A stretch of DNA of 64,000 bases from Paenibacillus polygoni (GCF_030263935.1 NZ_CP127162.1:2179501-2243500), one strand, 5' to 3'; positions 27,406 to 36,235 are shown, numbered from the stretch's first letter. Program-made: numbers and translations. Notes: generated from the letters alone by a model not told the origin.

Positions 27406-27558
27406 TTAAAAGTCAATCTGGTACAAATAATGTGTTAGATCTCCAAATAGAGGACTACTAAAAACAAATTCCAAAATAAGAAGCAACAGAACGAAAATAA
27501 TTAAAAAGGAGATTCCTGCTCCGAGTCCCTTCATTAAATATTTGTAAAAATCCTTCAT
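27406..27558 (-). CDS. small single-helix membrane protein, 50 residues
   Basis: ATG 27558 is preceded by GGAGG with about 8-base spacing. The product starts MKDFYKYLMKGLGAG, has one long hydrophobic helix at about residues 12-34 and a short hydrophilic tail ending YLYQIDF. The clear ribosome site and clean membrane-protein pattern support a real gene. It is not a family I recognise and lies in a decaying region, so it may be an orphan. Confidence 0.6.
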   Translation of the reverse strand: MKDFYKYLMKGLGAGISFLIIFVLLLLILEFVFSSPLFGDLTHYLYQIDF

Positions 27559-27648
27559 AAAAATATCCTCCATAATCTAACAATAAAGGCTGATTAAAAC
27601 GACCAGCTTCATTATCAATATACTACTAATTAGTACATTGTTTCTAGT

Positions 27649-27924
27649 ATGATGTTTTTACATGACACTTTCAAACAAACCATTGTTTATTTAGGGGAAT
27701 TCCAGGATCCTTCACATAAGTATCATGTAATACCAGCGGAGCTTACAAATAACAAAATAGCGATTATTGTATGTACGGATATAGAAAACAACCAGATACA
27801 AGATAGAATATCTAGTAAAGTTATTTCCGAAAAAGGAGATCAGCGGAATCAAAATTGGAAGGTACTTTGGGGAAGCTGGGTTAGAAAATTAAAAGATATC
27901 CACGTTAGCTACAACGAAGTGTAG
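27649..27924 (+). CDS. hypothetical protein, possibly a fragment
   Basis: An open frame of 91 residues (TIVYLGEFQDPSHKYHVIP... ending WVRKLKDIHVSYNEV). The composition looks protein-like, but neither ATG 27649 nor ATG 27652 has a ribosome site, and no motif is recognised. It may be the C-terminal part of a lost gene. Confidence 0.35.
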   Translation: MMFLHDTFKQTIVYLGEFQDPSHKYHVIPAELTNNKIAIIVCTDIENNQIQDRISSKVISEKGDQRNQNWKVLWGSWVRKLKDIHVSYNEV

Positions 27925-27997
27925 ACGATCTAGCTACTGATTTTTGAGCTAAAGGCACTACAGAGCTAACTATAAAATAGGGTTGGGGGACTGATGA

Positions 27998-28600
27998 ATG
28001 AGTAAGAATAATGTTATTAAGGATAAAAAGCATTTTGAAGAGGCACTACGTTTGGTTACAAAAATGTTTAACTATGAACAACGACTGCCAAATCAAGTTT
28101 ATAAAGTTCCTTTTGAAAAGACTGTTGTATTTGATTTCGATCATGCATTGAGTCGTCACTTTTGGAGCGAACTTGAAGAATTGATTGGCTTTTTCGGTGA
28201 TTCGTTTGCCATTATTGCTGTTTTAGACCCTTATCCGGTAGATTACTATTATAATGAGTTTTCTGAATATAATTGGTGCGTTTTACAAAAGGGAACAACG
28301 GCTGATGAATACTGGAGTATTCTTGAACAAGGGCCTGAGGAGAGCCCTGCTGATTCTATTTTAATTAATTCTGAGGTCATAGTATGGATATCTTCGAAGA
28401 TGAAGTGGGCTATATGGGGAGAACGGAGTTATGGTATTTGTGTTCTGGGTTTAAATGATGGTGACATTAGTGGCTACGAAAGTGAATCATGGTTTACCAT
28501 GGATCAAGCAATTTCCGAACTATTGCCGCTTAACTTTAGAAATTGTACCGTCCCCGAAGAAATTACCTCGATGTTGTTGAAGTGCTACAAATCCAATTAG
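27998..28600 (+). CDS. hypothetical protein, 200 residues
   Basis: A soluble acidic protein with no signal peptide, membrane helix or motif I recognise. Notable stretches are RHFWSELEELIGFFGDSFAIIAVLDP and WISSKMKWAIWGERSYGI. High aromatic and acidic content and an isolated position are typical of small immunity-like proteins, but this is only an impression. GGGGGA lies 7 bases before ATG 27998. Confidence 0.6.
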   Translation: MSKNNVIKDKKHFEEALRLVTKMFNYEQRLPNQVYKVPFEKTVVFDFDHALSRHFWSELEELIGFFGDSFAIIAVLDPYPVDYYYNEFSEYNWCVLQKGTTADEYWSILEQGPEESPADSILINSEVIVWISSKMKWAIWGERSYGICVLGLNDGDISGYESESWFTMDQAISELLPLNFRNCTVPEEITSMLLKCYKSN

Positions 28601-28789
28601 CATAGTAAACCCGAAAGTGAAATTATTGCAGACTCTATGGAATTAAACGTCCAGGAGGACTTAGTGCAGCAACTTATCTCGCAAATCAAGAAGGTAAGCT
28701 GTGTTTATATTGAACTTCTGAGGGAGCAGCGAGTAGTATAGAGTTCAAGAAAGAACTGGGGAACCTGCACATTACGTAAATCCCATTTA

Positions 28790-28945
28790 TAGACGTAATG
28801 GCACATGTCAAACAATTCATTCAAGTAGGATTTAATGATCCTCACTCTCTAGGAACATACGGGAATTAGCTATGGTGGAGGACTTTCCATATGGATCATT
28901 TTGCAGACCAATTGTTTTAAAGGTCCTGCTTTTTGAGTGCATCCT
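28790..28945 (+). pseudogene. remnant of an S9-type serine peptidase
   Basis: One frame reads DVMAHVKQFIQVGFNDPHSLGTYG, and after a one-base frame change the next reads GISYGGGLSIWIILQTNCFKGPA. Together they match the region around the catalytic serine of S9 (prolyl-oligopeptidase/acylaminoacyl-peptidase) enzymes, where DPxRLGxxGxSYGG is followed by TxxFKA. The remainder of the domain is missing and stops interrupt both sides. Confidence 0.6.
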
Positions 28946-29026
28946 CGTCACATCCCACGAAGGAAGAGGGCTTTGTGAATGGAGGAGACTCCCCGAGGGT
29001 GGAAAAGAAAAGTATTAGAAGCAGCA

Positions 29027-29061
29027 GCGAACGTGCTTTTTTGACAGCCCGTTCGCTTTTT
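29027..29061 (+). terminator. probable rho-independent terminator
   Basis: GCGAACG pairs with CGTTCGC over a 16-base loop, followed by TTTTT. The gene it once served appears to be lost. Confidence 0.5.
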
Positions 29062-29285
29062 CACTATTCTTGGTCAATCGTTTTACCCAGCACTGCCATT
29101 CGTCTGGATCATTCATGACCGGTATGCTCTTTCCTTAACACTCGCGTAGAAGATGCACGTTGCAAGGGGCATGACCCAATTGGTAGTGAGTCTTAGAATA
29201 ACTAGGCAGACATCAAGAGCCACATCCCCGGTAAAACAATTAACAAGCTCAATTCACCTATCACCTGGCTGCAACGATTGCCGTG
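29062..29285. other. intergenic debris, no gene seen
   Basis: No frame with a ribosome site and no hairpin. Higher GC than the preceding stretch. It lies directly downstream of the GntR-family regulator gene without an evident terminator. Confidence 0.4.
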
Positions 29286-30350
29286 TCAAGGGAAGATGAG
29301 TTGCACGGGAATGACGGCGTTCTTAGGAGAATAAATATCTTCCAATTGTTCACCTAACAGCTTTACAGCTATTCTTGCCATTTCTTGTTCATCCTGCTGG
29401 ACATAAGCTACGCCTGAGAGATGTGGATTATCGAAAGAGAGCAATTCAATATTTGAGTGATCATTCAGACGACTGATAGCGGCCGATGTAAGACGTGCGG
29501 TTTCTTCAGTCAAAGAGAAGGCTGCCGTAATTCCACTATGGTTCCGCAGGAAATCGCTTACATAATCCAATGCTTGCTCCCCGCGCAGGATGTCGAGAGG
29601 GATATGACACCACAGACTTTTATCAATCGAGATGCCTTGGTCTGTGTAAGCCTGCTCAAAGCCGAGCGTGCGATCCTCGACGGCTGTATTGGCATTTTCA
29701 GGTGAGATAAGCGCAATTTTCTGATGACTCTTGGATAGTAAATAGGAGACCGCCTTGTAGGCACCGCCGCAATTGTCAGATGTAATGGTGTACGTCTCAA
29801 TGTTTCGCAGATAGCGGTCAATGAACACGCACGGGAATTTATCAAGTGACAGACGCAGTAATGATTCGTTGTACTTCTCATCTTCTGTTGGAAAAACGAT
29901 TAGCCCCTTCACACCGAGATCCGTTAGTGTACGAATGACGTTTGATTCGATAACGGAGGACTCGCGCGTGATGCTTAGTATCATGCTGAGGCCAGCTTCT
30001 TGCAGGAATTGTTCCGTGTAATTAACGAGCTTCTGAATAACACGAGTTCTCATCGTCGGAATGATGAAGCCGATGAGCGGCATGGAGAACGCGCTGTGTG
30101 AGGATGGCAGAGATTTAAAACCAGAAACAACAAGACTAGAGGATACGAATGAGCCTTTGCCTTGTACGCGTATAATTAGACCTTCGTCAGCTAGTAGGGT
30201 TAGGGCGTTCTTGACGGTTATTTTACTTACTCTAAATTCGTCCATTAGTTCCTGCTCAGAAGGAATACGGTCCGTAGGCCGAAGCTGTCCTGATTTAATT
30301 TTCTGTATAATATCTTCTCGAATTTGTTTGTAGAGCGCCAGCTTTTTCAA
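29286..30350 (-). CDS. GntR-family regulator with LacI-type sugar-binding domain (AraR-like)
   Basis: A 354-residue regulator with an N-terminal GntR winged helix (LYKQIREDIIQKI...RIPSEQELMDEFRVSKITVKNAL, residues 5-75) joined to a periplasmic-binding-protein-like effector domain (IGFIIPTMRTRVIQKLV... to the end). This is the AraR architecture, where a sugar releases the repressor. The start is TTG 30350 with GGGGAG upstream. It is divergent from a sugar ABC operon and probably controls it through the palindrome at 30383-30400. Confidence 0.88.
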   Translation of the reverse strand: MKKLALYKQIREDIIQKIKSGQLRPTDRIPSEQELMDEFRVSKITVKNALTLLADEGLIIRVQGKGSFVSSSLVVSGFKSLPSSHSAFSMPLIGFIIPTMRTRVIQKLVNYTEQFLQEAGLSMILSITRESSVIESNVIRTLTDLGVKGLIVFPTEDEKYNESLLRLSLDKFPCVFIDRYLRNIETYTITSDNCGGAYKAVSYLLSKSHQKIALISPENANTAVEDRTLGFEQAYTDQGISIDKSLWCHIPLDILRGEQALDYVSDFLRNHSGITAAFSLTEETARLTSAAISRLNDHSNIELLSFDNPHLSGVAYVQQDEQEMARIAVKLLGEQLEDIYSPKNAVIPVQLIFP

Positions 30351-30382
30351 AAAGTTAATCTCCCCATAAACTTTTATGATTT

Positions 30383-30400
30383 TATAATCAATTGGTTATA
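30383..30400. promoter_or_regulatory. probable operator of the GntR-family regulator
   Basis: TATAATCAATTGGTTATA is an 18-base palindrome with one mismatched pair. It lies between the divergent regulator and sugar-transporter genes, upstream of a TATAAT (30422-30427). Confidence 0.6.
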
Positions 30401-30433
30401 TAAAGCATATTTCATTTATATTATAATACGGCA

Positions 30434-30448
30434 TGTAAAGCGCTTACA
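30434..30448. promoter_or_regulatory. cre-like catabolite control site
   Basis: TGTAAAGCGCTTACA agrees with the CcpA consensus at 12 of 14 positions in the best register and starts 6 bases after TATAAT. It predicts carbon catabolite repression of the sugar importer. Confidence 0.6.
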
Positions 30449-30600
30449 ACCCAATATTTGAGAGTTTGTTGCAAAGGGGTCTTTTCTTTAAACGGTTAGA
30501 AATATGTTAAGGATGGTGGTGCCAAGGTAGATTAAACCCGCTTAAATTAACAGAACTAACTTTAAAATGTATAACCATAAAAAGAGAGGATGACGAATAA

Positions 30601-31938
30601 ATGAAAAAACGCAGTACTTTAATCTCCATCGTTACAGTCCTTATTATGTCACTTGTTATTACTGCATGTGGTAATCCTTCTGATTCAAAAAAGGAGACAC
30701 AGCAGTTAGGCACTAATGCTGGTGAGAATGCTACAGAATTGTCATTCTGGACATTCGTGGATTTGCACGGTAAGCATTTGGATAAAATGCTAGGGTTATG
30801 GAATCAACAAAACCCGGAGAAGCAGATTAAGTTGAATGTAACGGTTATGCCTTACGATGATATGCATAACAAGCTTTTATTGGCTGTTACAAGCGGAAAA
30901 GGTGCTCCTGATATCGCTGATATCGAGCTAGGTCAATTCCCTAAATTTATGGAAGGTGACAACGTTCCACTGGAATCTTTGAATGATGTATTTGCACCAT
31001 ACAAAGACGTTGTCGTTCCTTCACGTGTTCAGATTTACAGCAAAGATGACCAGGTTTATGGTTTTGATTATCACGTAGGCGCTACGCTTGCTTTCTATAA
31101 CACTGAAATTCTTGAACAAGCAGGTGTTGACTACAAGACTATCAAAACTTGGGAAGATTATAAACAAGCAGGTATCAAGGTTTATGAGAAAACTGGTAAG
31201 TATTTAGGAACTGCGGATACATCAGCTACATGGCAACAATCCCTGCTGCTTGCTCAGCAAAACTCTGATTTCACAGATGAGAATGGTAATCCAAAAGTTA
31301 ACTCGCCTGAAATGATTAAAGCGCTTGAGATGTTAGTCGATCTGCAGAAAAACAATGTTATTCATACGATCCCTGGTGGACAGCCGGATACAGAAGAAGC
31401 TAAAGGTGAATACAACAAAGGCAACTACGCTAGTGCTTTGATGCCTGAATGGTACATGTCCCGCTTTGTAAACGAGATGAAAGATCTTAAAGGTAAGTAT
31501 GCAATTGCTCCATTGCCTGTATTTAAAGAAGGTGACCCACGTTCCGTTGGACTGGGTGGCACGGGTACAGTTGTTACTAAGAATGGTAAAAACGTTCAGT
31601 TAGCAAAAGAATTTGTTGCTTTTGCTAAGCTTTCAAAAGAAGCTACTACTGAAATCTGGAACACGCTTGGATTCGACCCAATTAATATGGATGTATGGAA
31701 GGATGAGTCTGTAACTAAAAACCCTGATAACGAGTACGTCCAATACTTCAAAACAAATGCATTTGATACTTTGAATGAAATCAAGGACGAAATTAAAGCG
31801 ATCAAGTCCGTTAAAGCTTCGCCGACGATCAGCAATATCTTCAATACGGTTACTTTGAATGCTATCTTTGAAGATGGCCAAGACGTGAAGGAAGCCCTGG
31901 ATGAAGCACAAGCAGCAATTGAACAAGAATTGAAATAA
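30601..31938 (+). CDS. sugar ABC transporter substrate-binding lipoprotein
   Basis: A 445-residue family 1 solute-binding protein, lipid-anchored (lipobox VITAC at about residue 23, followed by a Ser/Lys/Gln-rich linker). Typical features are ELSFWTFVD near the start, KLLLAVTSGKGAPDIADIE and YNTEILEQAGVDY. It should bind an oligosaccharide or glycoside for the two permeases downstream. No dedicated ATPase gene is present, so a shared MsmX-type ATPase is likely. A GAGG ribosome site lies before ATG 30601. Confidence 0.92.
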   Translation: MKKRSTLISIVTVLIMSLVITACGNPSDSKKETQQLGTNAGENATELSFWTFVDLHGKHLDKMLGLWNQQNPEKQIKLNVTVMPYDDMHNKLLLAVTSGKGAPDIADIELGQFPKFMEGDNVPLESLNDVFAPYKDVVVPSRVQIYSKDDQVYGFDYHVGATLAFYNTEILEQAGVDYKTIKTWEDYKQAGIKVYEKTGKYLGTADTSATWQQSLLLAQQNSDFTDENGNPKVNSPEMIKALEMLVDLQKNNVIHTIPGGQPDTEEAKGEYNKGNYASALMPEWYMSRFVNEMKDLKGKYAIAPLPVFKEGDPRSVGLGGTGTVVTKNGKNVQLAKEFVAFAKLSKEATTEIWNTLGFDPINMDVWKDESVTKNPDNEYVQYFKTNAFDTLNEIKDEIKAIKSVKASPTISNIFNTVTLNAIFEDGQDVKEALDEAQAAIEQELK

Positions 31939-31960
31939 ATATGATAAGTAAATGATTTGA

Positions 31961-31998
31961 TTAAACCTGTCGGCAGGTATAGTGGTCGGCAGGTTTAA
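31961..31998 (+). other. intercistronic hairpin
   Basis: TTAAACCTG pairs with CAGGTTTAA around an inner GTCGGCAGG-rich loop and has no T-run. Such hairpins between binding-protein and permease genes usually stabilise the upstream transcript part, giving more binding protein than permease. Confidence 0.6.
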
Positions 31999-32022
31999 CC
32001 ATAGTCAAGGGAGATTGAGAAT

Positions 32023-32919
32023 ATGATAAAGAGATTTGTATACTCTCAAAAAGTTGCACCTTATGTTTTTGTATTGCCATTTATACTCATATTTCTAATA
32101 TTCTGGTTCTATCCGCTTGTAAATTCATTCGTAATGAGCTTTCAAGATAGGATGTTGGGACAAGATCCAAAATGGGTTGGTGAAGCGAATTATTCGAAAT
32201 TATTGACAGATAAAGTGTTTTTGACGGCTATTAAAAACAGCGTGGTGTACATGTTAGGAACCTTAGTGCTGCTAATTCCTTTTCCAATGTTATTTGCCGT
32301 TATGATAAACAGTAAGTTAATGGTGGGAAGAGAGTTTTTTAAATCTTCGTTCTTTCTCCCTGCATTGACATCTGTCGCAGTTGCGGGTACCATTTTCCGC
32401 CTTACATTCGGTGAGATGGAAGGTTCATTAATGAACAGTTTCCTAGGTCTATTTGGTGTAGAGCCTATTAAATTCTTGAAAAACGGAGAATGGAGTATGG
32501 CAGCACTGTTAATCCTCGCATGTTGGAGATGGACAGGCGTTAATATGCTTTACTATCTATCCGGTTTGAAAAGCATTGACAATGAATATTATGAGGCTGC
32601 TTCAATTGACGGAGCATCTGCTTGGCAGAAGTTTAGAACGATCACAATGCCTTTATTGAAGCCGACCACGGTATATGTTACGACAATTAGTATTTATGCA
32701 GGTTTAGCCATGTTTACCGAGAGCCTGATGATGTTTAACGGTAACAATTCACCCAAAAATATCGGCTTAACGATTGTTGGATTTCTATATAGACAAGGAA
32801 TTGAGAAGAATAAGCTGGGTTACGCAGCTGCAGTTGGTATTATTCTTTTAGTTATTGCTATGGTTATCAATTTAACACAGTTGAAATTTAGTGGAATGTT
32901 CAAAAAGGAGGAGGATTAA
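32023..32919 (+). CDS. sugar ABC transporter permease 1 (MalF-like)
   Basis: A 298-residue permease with six hydrophobic segments and the EAA loop EYYEAASIDGASAWQKFRTITMPLLKP. The start (KVAPYVFVLPFILIFLIFWFYPLV) is typical of the MalF/UgpA/AraP group. AGGGAGA precedes ATG 32023. It works with the following permease as a heterodimer. Confidence 0.92.
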   Translation: MIKRFVYSQKVAPYVFVLPFILIFLIFWFYPLVNSFVMSFQDRMLGQDPKWVGEANYSKLLTDKVFLTAIKNSVVYMLGTLVLLIPFPMLFAVMINSKLMVGREFFKSSFFLPALTSVAVAGTIFRLTFGEMEGSLMNSFLGLFGVEPIKFLKNGEWSMAALLILACWRWTGVNMLYYLSGLKSIDNEYYEAASIDGASAWQKFRTITMPLLKPTTVYVTTISIYAGLAMFTESLMMFNGNNSPKNIGLTIVGFLYRQGIEKNKLGYAAAVGIILLVIAMVINLTQLKFSGMFKKEED

Positions 32920-32920
32920 A

Positions 32921-33769
32921 ATGGGCAAGAGTCAGACGAGGAGTAATATGATTTCCAGATTAGTAATTATTTGTTTTTTCATTATACTATTCATTATAAT
33001 TATGATCCCATTCTATGCAGTGGCCCTATCTTCCTTTAAACCAGGTGAATCATTAGTTAGATATGGTCTTAACCTAAGTTTGGATTTTAAAATCATGAGT
33101 TTTGATAATTTCATCTATCTGTTTACTGGAGAACACGATTATTTCGTATGGTTTTGGAACAGTATGATTTTAACAATCGTTCAAGTCGTTTTAACACTTT
33201 TTGTAAGCGCATTTGTTGCATATGGTTTTGCAGCATATCATTTTAAAGGTAAGAATTTTCTCTTTATATGTGTCTTGCTCATTATGATGGTGCCTTTCGA
33301 AATACTGCTGGTTCCTTTGTACAGTCTAATTAATGATTTGAAAATGGTGAATAGCTACTCAGCAATCATTCTGCCGGGTATAGCCAATGCCGCGACAATA
33401 TTTTTCTTTAGGCAATATCTAAGAAGCATACCCAAAGAGATTATTCAATCTGGGCGGATTGATGGCGCAAACGAATATGCGATTTATTTTAGACTAATTA
33501 TGCCGATTATGAAGCCATCATTTGCGGCAATGGCCATTCTAAATGGTATGAATAGCTGGAATAACCTGTTGTGGCCATTCATGGTTTTGGGAGATCAGAG
33601 TAAATATACACTTCCCATCGGTTTGAAAACGTTGTTAACTCCTTATGGCAATAACTATGACCTATTGATCGTGGGCTCCTTCTTCTCCATTATTCCAATT
33701 TTCATATTGTTTATTGCTTTCCAGAAATATTTCATAGACGGTATGACTGCAGGTGCTGTTAAAGGGTAG
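32921..33769 (+). CDS. sugar ABC transporter permease 2 (MalG-like)
   Basis: A 282-residue permease, one base after the stop of permease 1. It has six hydrophobic segments, the short MalG-type start (LSSFKPGESLVRYG) and an EAA loop RIDGANEYAIYFRLIMPIMKP. ATG 32921 follows GGAGGAGG. A longer frame from 32891 overlaps the previous gene and is rejected. Confidence 0.92.
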   Translation: MGKSQTRSNMISRLVIICFFIILFIIIMIPFYAVALSSFKPGESLVRYGLNLSLDFKIMSFDNFIYLFTGEHDYFVWFWNSMILTIVQVVLTLFVSAFVAYGFAAYHFKGKNFLFICVLLIMMVPFEILLVPLYSLINDLKMVNSYSAIILPGIANAATIFFFRQYLRSIPKEIIQSGRIDGANEYAIYFRLIMPIMKPSFAAMAILNGMNSWNNLLWPFMVLGDQSKYTLPIGLKTLLTPYGNNYDLLIVGSFFSIIPIFILFIAFQKYFIDGMTAGAVKG

Positions 33770-33845
33770 CTGGAAGTTGACTATAGAAATCGGTTGAAAA
33801 CAGATCTTTTTCCGAAATGAATTATTCCACTAAAGATATCCATAA

Positions 33846-33893
33846 GAAAAAGCCGATTGTCTGAACACTGTTCAGCACAATCGGCTGCTTTTT
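33846..33893 (+). terminator. rho-independent terminator of the sugar operon
   Basis: AAAAAGCCGATTGTCTGAACA pairs with TGTTCAGCACAATCGGCTGCTTTTT, with two small bulges. Confidence 0.85.
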
Positions 33894-33952
33894 CCAAGAA
33901 AGAGCAAGGGTTAAACTTATAATTTCATTTTCGTAATACATATATAAGGAGT

Positions 33953-34132
33953 ATGAACTTCGAAGAGATCGTAAGTAAGATCCATATCCATAACAGCTTA
34001 GATGTCAGCTTAAGCATAAAACACCCTCGTGAATATCAAAATCTACAACACTTAAAGCGTAAGTATTTTAATGTGAGAGACTTAATGGTCTTAAAAATTT
34101 ATAAATTATGTAACATCCATCATAAAATCTAA
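33953..34132 (+). CDS. short ORF of 59 residues, uncertain
   Basis: An open frame beginning MNFEEIVSKIHIHNS and ending LCNIHHKI. AAGGAG lies only one base from the ATG, too close for normal initiation, and no family is recognised. The stretch 33894-34174 otherwise holds nothing. This could equally be chance or a gene fragment. Confidence 0.2.
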   Translation: MNFEEIVSKIHIHNSLDVSLSIKHPREYQNLQHLKRKYFNVRDLMVLKIYKLCNIHHKI

Positions 34133-34174
34133 TTGTGTAAGATCTTCTCAGAAAATTAACGGCGTTCAGTAGCT

Positions 34175-34393
34175 TGGAATGGATGTTATTCTGTATAATA
34201 TTTCGCTGATAGTAAAAAATGCGGCAATAGCAGAAATATCTGCTGCGCCGCATTCAATATTTTTATGAATCTTTTTGTTCTTCTTTTTCTTCTTGTCCTT
34301 CTTCATAAAACGTTACTCGATTTCTTCCAGATTGCTTTGATCGGTATAAACACTCATCCGCTATCCGAATAATGTTACCGACGTTTGGATCAT
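34175..34393. repeat. direct repeat copy B (3' end of the intact GGDEF gene)
   Basis: The intact counterpart of 26882-27097, about 7.3 kb away in the same orientation. Here it continues smoothly into the full cyclase gene, so this is the parental arrangement. Confidence 0.95.
34213..34256 (-). terminator. terminator of the diguanylate cyclase gene
   Basis: AATGCGG (34218-34224) pairs with CCGCATT (34248-34254), with an inner TAGCAGA/TCTGCTG pair. On the minus strand it is followed by a T-run. Confidence 0.8.
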
Positions 34394-35921
34394 GTAGAGG
34401 ATAGAATGCCACGCCAATACTGCAGCCAATGGAAACATGATTAAAATCAACGATAAAAGGCTTGTTCATTAAAGTGATGATTTCTTCAGCAAGATCAAGA
34501 GACTCTTGATAGGAATCCGCTTGTGGTGATCGAAGAATAAGCAGAAACTCATCTCCTCCCAACCGAACGGTAATGTTGCCGGGTTTCGTAACCATAAGAA
34601 GTCTTTGGGCAACTTTCTGCAAAAGTAAATCTCCTACTTGATGACCTAGGGTGTCATTCACTTTCTTGAAGCCATCCAAGTCGATATACATAAACGAAAG
34701 TGTCTCGAAGGGAATATCGAGATGTTCAATCGTTTCTTCCAGATAACGTTCAAGCGCGATCCGATTCGGAAGTCCGGTCAATTGATCTTGTTCGGCGAGA
34801 AGTTTCATATCTCCGAGTGCCGATTCAGAACGACTTAACGATTCAACTAAACTTCGCAGCGAAGTAGAGAGACTATGTATCTCAGTAAACCTCTTGTATT
34901 CAGGAATCGTCACATTATTACCCGAACGAAGCTGATTTGCTGCAGATGTTATTCCGCGAATGGGTCTTGAAATCGTCTCAGCAAGGAACCAACCGATCGT
35001 GGCAAATATAATGGATGCTATAATACCAATAAAAATAAAACTGTTCATCATTTGGCTCATTGAAGAGAATGCGACATCCGTAGGTTGTCTAACCAGTACA
35101 GTCCAGCCGAGGCCTTCGTAATTCAGATATCCATCTCCATAGGCATAACCCGTAAGATAGCTTTTCCCATTGGGCCATTCTTCTACTTCCCAATCATTCT
35201 CCCCTTTTTGACTTTTTGCAACGCTGCTAATATTAAGTTTCTCACCCACCATATTCTTCGGGCCAAGAAGTACCGTACTGTCTGCTTTACTGATAATGAA
35301 TAATTCTAAGTCTTTTATATGGTCCTTCTGAGGTTCGAGAATTGTTCGCTGGACTTCCTTTGACCATTCCCAGCTTAAGTGAGCAGCAAGTACACCAATA
35401 GTAGTTCCGGATTTACCTTGTACGGGTATACTGATATCAACGAACTGTAAGGGTTCTCCCGTTGGATTTGGAAGGAGTTTCGAGAGTAATACAGCTTCAT
35501 GAACATCTCCGATAAACTTCCCTTTGACACCTTCTTTAAAAACGGGGCGCTCAGCTATGTTGGTTCCTACTAATATTCCGTCGGTTGCAGCAAGCACTTC
35601 GCCTTGATCGTCCATAAATCCAACCCAGGAGAAAGAGGGGAAGCTCGCTTTTAATTGATTAAGTAACTTTTGGTTCTTGTCTACATCTTGAGTTTGTTCC
35701 ATTTTGATCATTGATGCTAGAATTTCAACTTCACCTGCACGGGACCACATGAAGCTATCGAGTTTGTCTGACATTTGATAAGCGATACTCGAAAGGGATT
35801 GACCAATCTCATTTTGTAATCTCACAGCCGAACGATTGCTTAAGATGGACCCAAAGATGGTAGTTAATAGAATGACAAATGATGTGAATGTTAGAACAAG
35901 AATGGTACGTAATTTAATCAT
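34263..35921 (-). CDS. membrane diguanylate cyclase with Cache sensor domain
   Basis: A 552-residue c-di-GMP synthase. A first helix (7-25), an extracytoplasmic dCache-like sensor (about 35-285), a second helix (293-313), a HAMP region and a GGDEF domain (about 375-540) can be seen, with catalytic RLGGDEF at 453-459. The inhibitory I-site that would normally read RxxD five residues before GGDEF is KPGN here, so product inhibition may be lost. No EAL domain. GGGAGG precedes ATG 35921. A truncated copy of its 3' end lies at 26970-27097. Confidence 0.92.
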   Translation of the reverse strand: MIKLRTILVLTFTSFVILLTTIFGSILSNRSAVRLQNEIGQSLSSIAYQMSDKLDSFMWSRAGEVEILASMIKMEQTQDVDKNQKLLNQLKASFPSFSWVGFMDDQGEVLAATDGILVGTNIAERPVFKEGVKGKFIGDVHEAVLLSKLLPNPTGEPLQFVDISIPVQGKSGTTIGVLAAHLSWEWSKEVQRTILEPQKDHIKDLELFIISKADSTVLLGPKNMVGEKLNISSVAKSQKGENDWEVEEWPNGKSYLTGYAYGDGYLNYEGLGWTVLVRQPTDVAFSSMSQMMNSFIFIGIIASIIFATIGWFLAETISRPIRGITSAANQLRSGNNVTIPEYKRFTEIHSLSTSLRSLVESLSRSESALGDMKLLAEQDQLTGLPNRIALERYLEETIEHLDIPFETLSFMYIDLDGFKKVNDTLGHQVGDLLLQKVAQRLLMVTKPGNITVRLGGDEFLLILRSPQADSYQESLDLAEEIITLMNKPFIVDFNHVSIGCSIGVAFYPLHDPNVGNIIRIADECLYRSKQSGRNRVTFYEEGQEEKEEQKDS

Positions 35922-36235
35922 AACAGCCTCCCACGTCTAATATATTTTAAGACTCACAGAACGAGGCCTTTTTTATAAAGTGAACAGAGTGAACATAACA
36001 TAAGCAGGAAAAATAATCCATAGAACTTGTCGTTTTTTATCACTATTTGATATTTTTTTTGCATTAATATGAAAGTGAATTGATCTTACAAGAAAATAGC
36101 TGAAGAGTTAAGATGTGTGTATTAATACAGACAGACAACCTTTTAGCCTGTATATTTCTTTGTTGACCCATTGCTACTGTGCGATTTGTATTTCTTATTT
36201 TAGTTAAGCCTGAGTAAGAGTGTGGAGGAATGTAA
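35922..36235. other. divergent intergenic region
   Basis: About 310 AT-rich bases between the cyclase and the PAS signalling gene. TTGACC at 36163 could be a -35 for the latter, but no convincing -10 follows. No gene or RNA structure seen. Confidence 0.4.

Noticed and set aside
28933..29118. 61-residue ORF in the decayed region
   Set aside because: No ribosome site, and Ser/Arg-rich low-complexity sequence overlapping a terminator-like hairpin.
34068..34253. Minus-strand 61-residue ORF between the sugar operon and the cyclase
   Set aside because: It overlaps the cyclase terminator, lacks a ribosome site and has a composition typical of noncoding AT-rich DNA.
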